Below are positions 49,964 to 58,397 of a DNA stretch of 64,000 nucleotides, piece after piece. The notes beneath the pieces are model-generated. The model was not told the origin of the DNA, made no database searches, and saw nothing but the letters and a program-made list of their open reading frames with translations. Every line of letters begins with the position of its first letter. The first letter of the stretch is position 1. The stretch is from assembly GCA_026936335.1 (NCBI GenBank), contig JAPMXV010000061.1, forward strand, positions 62,001 to 126,000, read 5' to 3'. The stretch is from Mantamonas sphyraenae. Taxonomy: Eukaryota; CRuMs; Mantamonadidae. A program made the position numbers and the translations under genes.

Positions 49964-50671
49964 TTATTCGCTCTCGGCAGTGCCCAACACCTCTTTGATG
50001 CTCGTGCGCATGCTCTCCATGTCTGCCTTGGGGTCGGACGACTTGAAAAGGGCGGATCCACTGACAATGACGTTTGCACCGGCCTGAGCGGCGACTTTGG
50101 TGGTTTCCACATTCAATCCACCGTCGACCTGGATGTTCAACTGCGCATCCATGGCTCGCAGCGTGTTCACCTTGTCCATCATGTCCACCATGAACTTCTG
50201 GCCGCCAAAGCCAGGCTCCACAGTCATCACCAGCACCATATCGACCAGCGGCACAAGCTTCTCCACGCTCGACACGTCTGTGCCGGGCTTCAGAGCAACT
50301 CCCACGCTCACTCCGTGTGCACGCATGTCTGCAATCAGCGCCTCTGCATCCTCCGTGGCCTCCACGTGGAAGGTGATGCTGTTTGCGCCCGCCTTGGCAA
50401 ACGGTTCCACCCACATTTCCGGCTTGCTGACCATCAGGTGCACGTCCAGCGGTACACGCTCCTGCGCCGCCTCCGCCACTGCCTTGAGGATGGACGGGCC
50501 CATGCTCATGTTGGGCACAAAGTGACCATCCATCACGTCGTAGTGCAGCGAGTCTGCACCGGCCTCAATCATGCGCTCCACGTCGCTCGCCAGGTTGCCA
50601 AAGTCGGCTGCCAGCAAGCTCGGCGAAATGTTGGGAGACACCTGCGTGGGACGTTCTGCAATCTTGGACAT
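49964..50671 (-). CDS. RPE: Ribulose-phosphate 3-epimerase
   Basis: Interconverts ribulose 5-phosphate and xylulose 5-phosphate in the pentose phosphate pathway. 235 residues, no intron, TIM barrel. Signature segments are all present: ISPSLLAADFGNL, DVMDGHFVPN, DVHLMVSKPE, VEPGFGGQKF and QVDGGLN. These include the metal-binding His and Asp residues and the catalytic Asp pair. The ATG at 50671 directly follows (in gene sense) a (CA)n tract in the leader. The frame stays open upstream, but the added residues are low complexity, so I keep 50671. No transit peptide is evident, so the enzyme is probably cytosolic. Confidence 0.96.
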   Translation of the reverse strand: MSKIAERPTQVSPNISPSLLAADFGNLASDVERMIEAGADSLHYDVMDGHFVPNMSMGPSILKAVAEAAQERVPLDVHLMVSKPEMWVEPFAKAGANSITFHVEATEDAEALIADMRAHGVSVGVALKPGTDVSSVEKLVPLVDMVLVMTVEPGFGGQKFMVDMMDKVNTLRAMDAQLNIQVDGGLNVETTKVAAQAGANVIVSGSALFKSSDPKADMESMRTSIKEVLGTAESE

Positions 50672-50689
50672 TGTGTGTGTGTGTGTGTA
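50672..50689. repeat. (GT)n immediately upstream of RPE
   Basis: Short (GT)n run on the plus strand that abuts the RPE start codon. It lies in the 53-bp gap between RPE and the upstream methyltransferase gene. Confidence 0.85.
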
Positions 50690-50724
50690 TGACAAAGGGA
50701 TTTGTTGCCTGGACTCACGAACGC

Positions 50725-51903
50725 TCACCCTTCTTGTTCCATCCACATGACATGCAGATTGGTCAGCGACTGGTCCACTTGGTCAAACAGAACAGTGGGT
50801 GGCCACACCACGTCCAGGCCCACGTCTACCAGGGCTTGGGCTCCATCGTCGGGACCGAGAGTGATGCGTTTGACACCCAGCCCCGCAAGGGTGTCCAGGA
50901 AGAGGGAGTACGTGTCATTGTTTCGCACACGGCCAATCATGATGGCAGGCATGACGTGGAGGGTGCTGCTGGCCTCTGTGTGTTTGCTCAAGCAGGCCTG
51001 GAGGACGTTGGCAATGCACTCGGCCACACCGCTCGCCAAATCGGGACTGTACAACACGTCTGCAAACAGCACCAGATCTGGGTTGAACGCATGCATAATG
51101 CGCTGGTCCACATCACTCTGCATGTCCAAATCCAGGGTGAGGACGCCTGTGCGTCGTTCCCAAAACGCCTCCTTGCCCATCGTCTCTTCACCCTCCTCGT
51201 GTGTCAGCTCCTCAAACGCAACCCCATTGATGCCCAGGTTGTACTTGAGGTTGTCCATGACTCGCACGTACAGGTCGCTGACCAGGAAGGCTGCACACGT
51301 GGGAGTGCCCAGCTTCAGCGCACACGGCGTCATGCCCAGCCCTGCGCCAAGTTCCAGCACCCGCTTGTCTTGAAACAGGCCATGGTTGCACAGCATCCAT
51401 TCCACCAGGCGGAAGCCAGCCTCCCACGTGGTCAGACCCACCTCGTTGAACGAAACATGCTTGCGCACCACAAGCACTTCCTCGTCGTCCTCACCCTCGT
51501 CCTGCAGCCCTTCTGCTCCTGGCAGTGCATAAATGAGATGTGCTGTCTCTGCTTTCGCTTCTTCGTTTCCCTGTGCTGCCGATGTGCTCGCCAGCTGCTC
51601 CATGGCCGCGTCGAGAAGCGTCTCGTTGACTTCGTCGGCCACGTCTTCCACCAGAGTCACCACCCGCTTGAGCAGACGCTGCCAATAGCTGTTTGCAGGC
51701 GGAAACTTGGCCATCAGCGGGTCCTGCAGCACATATTTCACAAACAGGTCCTGCTGGGTGGCCAGCAACTCGCTATACTCCTGGACAATTTCTTTCACAG
51801 GGGCCATCCGACGTACCATGCCACGCACACGCAGCATGCTTGCACACACATCCTCATCTCCCTCCTTCTGCGCCACCTTGTTGGTGCCCTGTTGGCTGCT
51901 CAT
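50725..51903 (-). CDS. EEF2KMT: EEF2KMT/FAM86-type protein-lysine methyltransferase
   Basis: SAM-dependent methyltransferase that trimethylates a lysine of translation elongation factor 2 in animals and yeast. 392 residues, no intron. The N-terminal FAM86 region is present (about 45-85, with KFPPANSYWQRLLKRVV). The seven-beta-strand domain contains LTTWEAGFRLVEW, the SAM-binding VLELGAGLG motif, an acidic residue in VSDLYVRV, and PDLVLFADVLYSPD (the DxxY-type motif of this methyltransferase group). IGRVRNNDTYSLFL near the end parallels human EEF2KMT. It is somewhat longer than human (330 residues), mainly through acidic inserts. Divergent from the membrane-protein gene by 59 bp. Confidence 0.9.
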   Translation of the reverse strand: MSSQQGTNKVAQKEGDEDVCASMLRVRGMVRRMAPVKEIVQEYSELLATQQDLFVKYVLQDPLMAKFPPANSYWQRLLKRVVTLVEDVADEVNETLLDAAMEQLASTSAAQGNEEAKAETAHLIYALPGAEGLQDEGEDDEEVLVVRKHVSFNEVGLTTWEAGFRLVEWMLCNHGLFQDKRVLELGAGLGMTPCALKLGTPTCAAFLVSDLYVRVMDNLKYNLGINGVAFEELTHEEGEETMGKEAFWERRTGVLTLDLDMQSDVDQRIMHAFNPDLVLFADVLYSPDLASGVAECIANVLQACLSKHTEASSTLHVMPAIMIGRVRNNDTYSLFLDTLAGLGVKRITLGPDDGAQALVDVGLDVVWPPTVLFDQVDQSLTNLHVMWMEQEG

Positions 51904-51962
51904 GCCGTGTGGCCTGGGGGCGCTGGCTCACTTCGCGCAGCTGCGCAGACCAGTGCACGCCA

Positions 51963-54326
51963 ATGCTCAAGTCTTCGCTCGTGCTAGTGCACGTGCTGGC
52001 CCTTCTGCTCGTGTGCGGTTGGGCGCACGCGTCAACCCCATTGTCGAGCGTGTACGAGCCCGTGTATGCGACGACCTCATCGCAACCCGTGGATCCAGAG
52101 GACATTGAAAAGGGCAAGGCGTGGTACGCGGGTCACGAACATGCCGTGGTTGTCTTTTGCGCCGTCGTCGGCTCCATCTACTTCCTTTGCCTCCTCTACT
52201 TTGGCTACAAGTTCTACAAACAGCAGTGGAACGCCTCCATTTTCCGGCGCACCGACGAGCTGCTGCAAGGCGTCGAAGAGGCCAATCGCAAACGATGGCA
52301 CAGTTTCCCGGCCAATGTGCGCGGCCTCACATTGCCCGATACCGAGCTGCCCGACGACCAACAACTGGCCAAGCCCGACGACACTGTCCACATCTACGAC
52401 TTTCCCATCTACTGCAGCAAAGTCATTCGCAAATCCTTGTTCAAGCCCGCCTACTTCCCGGACGAGCTCGACATGTTGCCCGCCGGCATGCATGAGCTGC
52501 TCCATGTCGCACCCCACCTGCGGGATGTTGTCCTTCAACAGCTGCGCTGGACCAACAGGACCCTCAGCTTCCGTGTTCAGCTCTACCTGGCCATCCTCGT
52601 GGCTGTGTTCATGCCCTTTGCTGCAGTCGGCCTGAAGATCCAAAACAAGTTTTGGGCCTTCTTTGCACCCGTCATGAGTGCCTCTGCCGCCATTCCTCTC
52701 ACCATGTTTGTCGTGCGCAAGATCCAAAACATGGTGGTGGCTGCTCGCCTCAACAACCTTTACCTGCGACCCGACTTTATCGATCTGGCCATGCGCTGGG
52801 AGTTTCACTACCAGACGGGCTTCCCCTACCCAAACCCTGTTGCCCAGTACATTCATGTGCACTTTGGCGAACGTTCCGAGGGCCAGCGCTCTGCAAAGAC
52901 GCTGGCGCCGGCTCGTCTTCTCCCGTTGCAAATGTGCATGCCTCGCAACACCTCACGCATCCCCGTGCTGCCATCCAACAGCGTGCCTGTCATGCTGCCC
53001 GCCCACTGGTACATGCTGATCCTGCGTGGTATCCAGGCGCGATTCGAGGTGAACCCCATCGAGACGGAAAAGGCCGGTCCCGAAGTGTGCAAGCTGCTCG
53101 ATGCCTGCAACGCACACTTTCGTCACATCGACCTGCCCGTGCGCATCATGTTTGGCTACTTTGGCATTCGCAACCGTTCCAAGTTCGACAAGAAGCCCAT
53201 GTGCGCTTGCACCTGCTTCTTGAGCTGCAAGAGCTGCCAGATGCGTCCGCTTCGCTTTTCGTGCAAGGGCCTGCTTCTACTGCCCAGTGTGCCAGCTGAC
53301 GCAGACGTGGGCGTGGATGATGCGACGGGCGAGGGCTCGCAGAGCCTGCTGACGGACGAGCGTGCCAGCAGCAGCAGCAGCATGGAAGGCCAGGAGCACG
53401 ACGTGCCACTTCCGTATGACACATGCTCCCTTGACGCCATGAATGAGCAATTCCCGGGCATGCTGGCGCATATCGAAAGAACGCGTGACTACTATGCGGG
53501 CAAGGCGCTGCAAAAGGCAGAGAAGAAGTGGAAGCCCGGGAAGCAGGCAAGGCAGGACAACACCGAGAGTCTGCTGCACGGAAAAGCTTCGAGCTCGGTG
53601 GAGCTGAGCCCCTTGGAAGAGGAAGAAAGGCGCGTCAAGTCTGTGTCTGCATGCATGCGGATGTGGGCTGCGGCGATGAAGATGCTGCCTGCAAAGGACT
53701 GGTTTGTCCCCTTCCAGGTGCTTCCTGCCGAGTCGACACGTGCGGACATGCAGATTGGCAGCGTGTCGTCCAACCCCATTTCGCAGATCAAGGTGTTTGT
53801 GACCATTGTGGTGGCGCTCACAAAGGGCAAACAGCGGCCCAATGGACGGCTGCTGGCTTCGTTGCAGGGTGCCATGCGCTGGTTCTTTATTGTTAACATG
53901 CTTCTGTGCATCAGCTTGGTGCTGACTGGCTTTGCGGCCTCCTGGTTTGTCTCGTTGTGGTTCATGCCGGCGGTGCTGATGCACGGGTTTGCCGGAATGC
54001 TGGTCATGGGTGCGCCGCTGCAGGTCGATTCGTACTCGCGCAACGTCAACGCAGGTCAACTGGTCATCGACTGGGCCCTTGTGCTTCAAGTGATGATCCT
54101 GTGGTATTCGCTGTTGACCATGCTGCCCAACGTGTTTGCGTTTGTACCGGCCGGCTTTGCCGTGATCAACTTTTGCCTGTTGTGGAAGTACAGCCTGGCC
54201 AGCAACCAGCTGCGTTTGAACCTGCTGTATCCGGACCCACGCATCCTCAGCAACGACCCCGTCGAGTTTTTCCAGGCAGTGCCGCTGCTCAGTGTCGACG
54301 ACATGGAACAGGATTGGATTGCGTAG
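51963..54326 (+). CDS. Multipass membrane protein of unknown family
   Basis: Not recognised. 787 residues, no intron. A signal peptide or first helix (residues about 4-22, LVLVHVLALLLVCGWAHA) is followed by a hydrophobic helix at about 60-82, a soluble stretch, two helices at about 205-250 (LYLAILVAVFMPFAAVGL and a following one), a long cytosolic-like region, and four or so helices in the last 170 residues (MRWFFIVNMLLCISLVL through FVPAGFAVINFCLLW). In the middle, a Cys-rich patch, MCACTCFLSCKSCQMR, lies before a Ser-rich linker. It could be a transporter or ER/Golgi protein, but no family motif is seen. Convergent with the next gene (69 bp). Confidence 0.8.
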   Translation: MLKSSLVLVHVLALLLVCGWAHASTPLSSVYEPVYATTSSQPVDPEDIEKGKAWYAGHEHAVVVFCAVVGSIYFLCLLYFGYKFYKQQWNASIFRRTDELLQGVEEANRKRWHSFPANVRGLTLPDTELPDDQQLAKPDDTVHIYDFPIYCSKVIRKSLFKPAYFPDELDMLPAGMHELLHVAPHLRDVVLQQLRWTNRTLSFRVQLYLAILVAVFMPFAAVGLKIQNKFWAFFAPVMSASAAIPLTMFVVRKIQNMVVAARLNNLYLRPDFIDLAMRWEFHYQTGFPYPNPVAQYIHVHFGERSEGQRSAKTLAPARLLPLQMCMPRNTSRIPVLPSNSVPVMLPAHWYMLILRGIQARFEVNPIETEKAGPEVCKLLDACNAHFRHIDLPVRIMFGYFGIRNRSKFDKKPMCACTCFLSCKSCQMRPLRFSCKGLLLLPSVPADADVGVDDATGEGSQSLLTDERASSSSSMEGQEHDVPLPYDTCSLDAMNEQFPGMLAHIERTRDYYAGKALQKAEKKWKPGKQARQDNTESLLHGKASSSVELSPLEEEERRVKSVSACMRMWAAAMKMLPAKDWFVPFQVLPAESTRADMQIGSVSSNPISQIKVFVTIVVALTKGKQRPNGRLLASLQGAMRWFFIVNMLLCISLVLTGFAASWFVSLWFMPAVLMHGFAGMLVMGAPLQVDSYSRNVNAGQLVIDWALVLQVMILWYSLLTMLPNVFAFVPAGFAVINFCLLWKYSLASNQLRLNLLYPDPRILSNDPVEFFQAVPLLSVDDMEQDWIA

Positions 54327-54395
54327 TGGAGAGGAGGGTGGCTGTGCAGGTTGTTGGGAGGTTGGGAGAGGATGGCAGGAAGGAATGGAGTGTCA

Positions 54396-55043
54396 TCACT
54401 TTGGCGATGCGGACGAGGAGAAGGGTGGCGTCCTGCTGTTGTGTGCTACACTGCCCACAGCGGTGACGGAAGAGGATGATGAGGATGACGATGAGGACGA
54501 GTGGTCGCCAGAGGGATCATTGAACACAGTTTGCAGGTTGCGTGCAGTGTTGCTGGTTTTGGAAAGCTCGCGGAGGGCGGGAAAGTCGCGGAATGGAGAT
54601 TTGATGGGTGACAAGGGTCCATCACGGTGTGCTGTGGGCGCGTACAGCGTAGCATCCTGTTGGACGTCGCCCTGGTGCGCTTCCTCGAGAGGTTGGGGAG
54701 TGGGGAACAGGTGGCTGTGAGGCCCAAGCTTTGTGAGAAGAGGCGATGTCAAGGCGACGCTGCTGCCGCCGCTGCTGTTGGAGGGAGGCGAGGAGGAAGC
54801 CGAACTATGGTGATACAGGGTGCCTCCAGACGGTAGAGAGGGCACAAGGACGGTGGGTCGCACGGTGGAGTTCTGTGGCTGCTCGTCGTCTGCACCTTCT
54901 GCAAGTTGGTCTTCGAGCAGGGCAAGGTCAAACAGAGCCTGGGTGTCTGCATCTTGCAGGATCTCCTCAATGGTGTCCTGCTCCTGCTCGGCTTGTTCCA
55001 GCAGGGCATCCATCTGGGAGGAAAAGGAGTCTTTGTCGTCCAT
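54396..55043 (-). CDS. Low-complexity acidic/Ser-rich hypothetical protein
   Basis: Not recognised. 215 residues from the ATG at 55043, no intron. The N-terminal 50 residues form an acidic amphipathic helix (MDALLEQAEQEQDTIEEI, then ADTQALFDLALLEDQ). The rest is disordered: Ser/Pro-rich with SPLLTKL and DGPLSPIKSPF (possible proline-directed phosphosites) and a run of eleven Ser near the end. An upstream in-frame ATG at 55085 is possible, but it would leave only 17 bp to the divergent gene. Codon use and frame integrity support a real gene; function is unknown. Confidence 0.6.
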   Translation of the reverse strand: MDDKDSFSSQMDALLEQAEQEQDTIEEILQDADTQALFDLALLEDQLAEGADDEQPQNSTVRPTVLVPSLPSGGTLYHHSSASSSPPSNSSGGSSVALTSPLLTKLGPHSHLFPTPQPLEEAHQGDVQQDATLYAPTAHRDGPLSPIKSPFRDFPALRELSKTSNTARNLQTVFNDPSGDHSSSSSSSSSSSVTAVGSVAHNSRTPPFSSSASPK

Positions 55044-55102
55044 GGGGCTGATTTGGGTCCACGCGCGCAGTGGGAAGCAGTCCACTCAATCCAATTGTCG
55101 TC

Positions 55103-55513
55103 ATGGGCATCCTGAACGACATTGTATTCTTTGGTGGCATGGCCGGTGGCGCATACGGAGGCTACCGCATTGTGCATCGCTTTCCGGTGGGTAGAAAGAG
55201 CGTGTGTGGGGCGGTGGGACACGGGAGAAGAGGGTGGTCTCCCTCTGCGGAAGTGACGTGGCGCTGACACACACATACACACCCTTGTGCGGTCGCAACC
55301 ACCCTATGGATGCACCACATATTGTGTTTGACACATACACACACACACATGCCTCGTTCCTCGGCGGTGGAGCAGCAATACGGACGCACAAACGCCGGGA
55401 AGCTGCGCGTGATGGGGATTGGAGCAGTGGTCGGCCTCGCTGCAAGCGTGTTCACAGCCCGACACATCGACAAAATGATAATGGAGGGTCGCATGGTGGA
55501 ACCGGATGATTGA
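55103..55513 (+). CDS. Small two-helix membrane protein (74 residues)
   Basis: Two exons, 55103-55186 and 55373-55513; the total is 75 codons. Exon 1 encodes MGILNDIVFFGGMAGGAYGG, a Gly-rich hydrophobic helix. Exon 2 encodes a second helix (VMGIGAVVGLAASVF) followed by HIDKMIMEGRMVEPDD. Size and the two short Gly-rich helices suggest a mitochondrial inner-membrane accessory subunit, but no family is identified. The intron contains (CA)n near its 3' end; the acceptor is GGAG just downstream. There is a fair chance of a different exon 2 start. Confidence 0.55.
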
Positions 55514-55574
55514 TGAGGGGGCAATGTACACCAAAAATTTTGCACATGCGCACGGGGCGCACTTGAACAGAACG

Positions 55575-56509
55575 ATGAGCTCCGGAACTATCTTGACGCG
55601 ACGTGTGCGCTTGGGGGCCATGTTGACCGTGGGGGTGGGTCTGGGAGGGGTGGCCTTTTACCAGACCAGAAGCGCCTGGAGCAGCGAGAGTAGGTGGAGG
55701 GGCGTGTGTGAGGCTGTGGTGGGCTGTTGGAGAGTGAAGAAGTGAGTGGAGAACACGGACCTGACACCAAGGGGACTGTTGGCGGCGTGTGGGGTGTTTG
55801 GTGAAACCACAGCGTACGAATACGTGGCTCTGGCGAAGAAGCAGGACGAATTCCAGGATACGCTGATTGTGTCGATTCTGGGTAGGTGTGTGGCCCGAGC
55901 GGGCAGGTAGAAAAGAGGGCCGCAAAGTGCGTGTGTGTGTGTGGGGTTCGACGCTCACACACGGGGTGCACAGGCGGACCGGGAAGCGGAAAGGGCACGC
56001 AGAGTGCACAGCTTGTGAAGAACCACGGATTTGTGCACTTGAGCGCGGGTGACCTGCTGCGTGCGGAGCGCAAGAGCGGCAGCAAGGACGGCGAACTGAT
56101 CCAGAGGTACATCGACGAAGGAAAGATTGTGCCCGCACAGATCACCATCGACCTTTTGATCAAGGCCATGCGGGAGAGCGGTAACAAGCGTGTGCTGATT
56201 GACGGATTTCCGCGCAGCATGGACAACGCAACCATGTTTGAGGAGCAGGTGGGTCTGTTTGACGTGATCCTCTTTTTCGAGTGCTCGGAAGAGGTGATGG
56301 AGAAGCGTCTGCTGAAGCGCAGCGAGAGTTCCGGCCGCTCCGACGACAACATCGAAACCATCAAGAAGCGGTTCCGCACGTTTATCAACACCAGCATGCC
56401 CGTGGTGGACATGTACGAGGACCGTGGTATTGTGCGACGCATCAACGCCGAACAGAGCGTGCAGAACGTCACCAAGGATGTGGAAAAGGCCATCCAGGAG
56501 TTTGTGTGA
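55575..56509 (+). CDS. CMPK1: UMP-CMP kinase family with N-terminal extension
   Basis: Phosphorylates UMP/CMP (possibly dUMP/dCMP) using ATP. Exons 55575-55689, 55747-55881 and 55974-56509, 261 residues. The kinase core starts at the end of exon 2 (DTLIVSILG) and contains the Walker A loop GGPGSGKGT, the NMP-binding HLSAGDLLRAE, DGFPRSMDNA, and a short LID (KRSESSGRSDDN) as in UMP-CMP kinases. The first 80 residues are an extension: basic TRRVRLG, a Gly-rich hydrophobic stretch (AMLTVGVGLGGVAFY), then a linker. This may be a mitochondrial or membrane-targeting segment. The exon 2 acceptor has no pyrimidine tract; 55747 is chosen because it keeps the frame. Confidence 0.88.
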
Positions 56510-56641
56510 GGGTGTGATCATATGAGATCATGCACACACAGGCACACATGCAACGCAAACAGGCAGTGCAGAGTGTGTGCCGCAACGGGAGCAGAACCAA
56601 AAGAAACAAACGAGACCGTAAAAAAGAACACCCCTCTTTCC

Positions 56642-57564
56642 ATGTCCTCCTTGCAGTTTGTGTTTGTGAAAACGATGTGGAACGACGCGCTGGTGCCGCT
56701 GGAGTGGAGTGGCGGCGAAACGGTGACGGACATGTTGGACAAGCTGGTGGTGCAGGTGCTGAACGACGACGGAGTGGACCTCACAGGCACCAAGCTGGTG
56801 ATGTTTCCCCCAGGCAGCGAGGAGGGTCAGCCCTTGGATGAGAGCAGCGACTTTGCTTCGCACTTTGCGGAGGGCAGCCCCGTGAACCAGGAGGTGGCGG
56901 TGGATCTGGGCGATGCGGAAACGGGCGCGTCGTCAAAAGAGGACGGCGAGGGCGAGGGCCTGGGAGCACAGGATGGAAACAGCGACGATGAACCATTGTG
57001 CAGCTCCAATTGCCCCAATCTGGCACACTGGTGGCGGTGAATGTGAATGTGACCATCGACACGGCCGAGTCGATGCGCGAAGGGATGTACGAGGAGCTAG
57101 GCTTTGAGGATGCGCAGTGCAGCTACCTGTGCAGCACCGACGACCTGGAAGCATCCGTGGCCGAGGAGTTGATGGGTGTCATTGGTCAGGACCCTGGCGA
57201 GTACAAGCTGCGCACAGCCGACGACGCTCACCTGGTTCTCGTCGACTCGTTGACCCTGGCTGAGGCTGCCGCTGCCCTCAACATCTCCTCTTGGTCCGAT
57301 GTCGTATTGGAAGCATTTGAACGCACTGCCTTTGAGTTTGACGTCGTCCTGTCCCATCCCGAGGCCGGCGAACGAAGCATCACCCTCGACAGCGGGGCAT
57401 ACACAACCATTCGGCAGCTGGACGCAGATGCACATGCGCTTTACGGCGAAGGAGTTGGCTGGAAGGCCATGCGCTTTGAACGGGCGGGCATGCGGCTCAA
57501 CGCCGACGATGTGCTGTGGGACTACGGCATCGGTCCCGACGACGTCATTACGCTCGAACTGTAA
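56642..57564 (+). CDS. Protein with ubiquitin-like folds (one frame break)
   Basis: Not recognised as a named family. About 307 residues once a missing base at about 56991 is allowed for. The N-terminal region (SLQFVFVKTMWND ... GTKLVMFPPGSE) and the C-terminal region (RSITLDSGAYTTIRQLDADA ... LNADDVLWDYGIGPDDVITL) both look like ubiquitin-like beta-grasp folds. The C-terminal 'D.L.dYgI...d.I.L' ending is typical. The middle has a third similar stretch (LVAVNVNVTIDTAE). There is no C-terminal Gly-Gly, so it is unlikely to be conjugated. An acidic linker lies just before the frame break. Possible role: a proteasome or p97 adaptor, purely inferred. Confidence 0.65.
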
Positions 57565-57808
57565 TCTCTGAGGTCGTCTGGATCCGGTCCAAGAGAGACC
57601 ATGTGTGGAAGGAAGGGTTGGACGAGCAGAGGATGGGCGCGAGTCAATGGTTGGAATGTGGGACGAGTTTAAAGATGTGAATTGGAGGGATCATCTTCCA
57701 GTGTGTAGGAGTGTGTGTGTGTGTCTCTCTCTCTCTCTTGCGCGCGGTGCCCATTGTTGTGCTGCGGTGTAGATTATGCTGTGTGTATGTGTGTATGCGT
57801 GTGTGTGC
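57565..57808. other. Intergenic stretch between convergent genes
   Basis: Largest gap in the window (244 bp). It holds (GT)n and (CT)n runs at about 57711-57738, no open frame of note, and must contain the 3' ends of both flanking genes. Confidence 0.8.
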
Positions 57809-58282
57809 TCACCACTCGAGGAGGAGGTTGGAGTCGCTCATGCTGACGCTGATGGTGAGGGTGAGCGAATAGTTTGCCTTTTTGGCGATGGAAAAGATCA
57901 TGGAGATCTTGATGCGGTAGGCGACGGTGAAGGAGATGACGCAGGAGACAGGCATTGGGGTGAAGAAGAGGACAGAGTTCCAGATCCAGCCGGCCGGGAC
58001 GGAAAGCAGTTCGACGGTGTGCTGGAAGATGGGCAGACCCGTGCCGGCGGCTGCAGTGGGCATCACATCTACAGCGACACCAGAAGCACTGCTGACACTG
58101 CTGGAGGCAGGCAACACAGCGCTGCCGCCGTCCGACGTTGCATTGTTGTTCAGCACGCCGTCCGCTGGCGGGGCCGAGGCCGAGGCGAGCAGTGGACCCT
58201 CCGAAGAGGGCGTGGCGACGGGCACGGGCTTGTCGTCCGCTGCCACGGCAGTAGAGCGGTCATCCGAGGCCGATGTAGACAT
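57809..58282 (-). CDS. Hypothetical small membrane protein
   Basis: Not recognised. 157 residues, no intron. Residues 1-85 are Ala/Ser/Pro-rich and probably disordered. Then comes a hydrophobic part (GWIWNSVLFFTPMPVSCVISF, with TVAYRIKISMIF after it) that could form one or two membrane helices or a membrane-associated domain. The ending SLTLTISVSMSDSNLLLEW resembles a beta-strand region. Divergent from the RCC1 gene by 115 bp. Frame integrity and position support it, but no homology is visible. Confidence 0.5.
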   Translation of the reverse strand: MSTSASDDRSTAVAADDKPVPVATPSSEGPLLASASAPPADGVLNNNATSDGGSAVLPASSSVSSASGVAVDVMPTAAAGTGLPIFQHTVELLSVPAGWIWNSVLFFTPMPVSCVISFTVAYRIKISMIFSIAKKANYSLTLTISVSMSDSNLLLEW

Positions 58283-58397
58283 TGGATGGAAAGAAGCAAG
58301 TGGGGGACGAGTGCGCGGGTGGCGGAGGAGGAAGGGGGGGTTGGGACGGGAGAAGCTCGAAAGTCGGGAAAGCCTTGGCGAAGGCAACGCATCGTGA

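Noticed and set aside
57700-57830. (GT)n and (CT)n tracts considered as a mobile-element end or promoter
   Set aside because: There are no terminal repeats, target-site duplications or flanking ORF of a transposase; simple microsatellites are common here.
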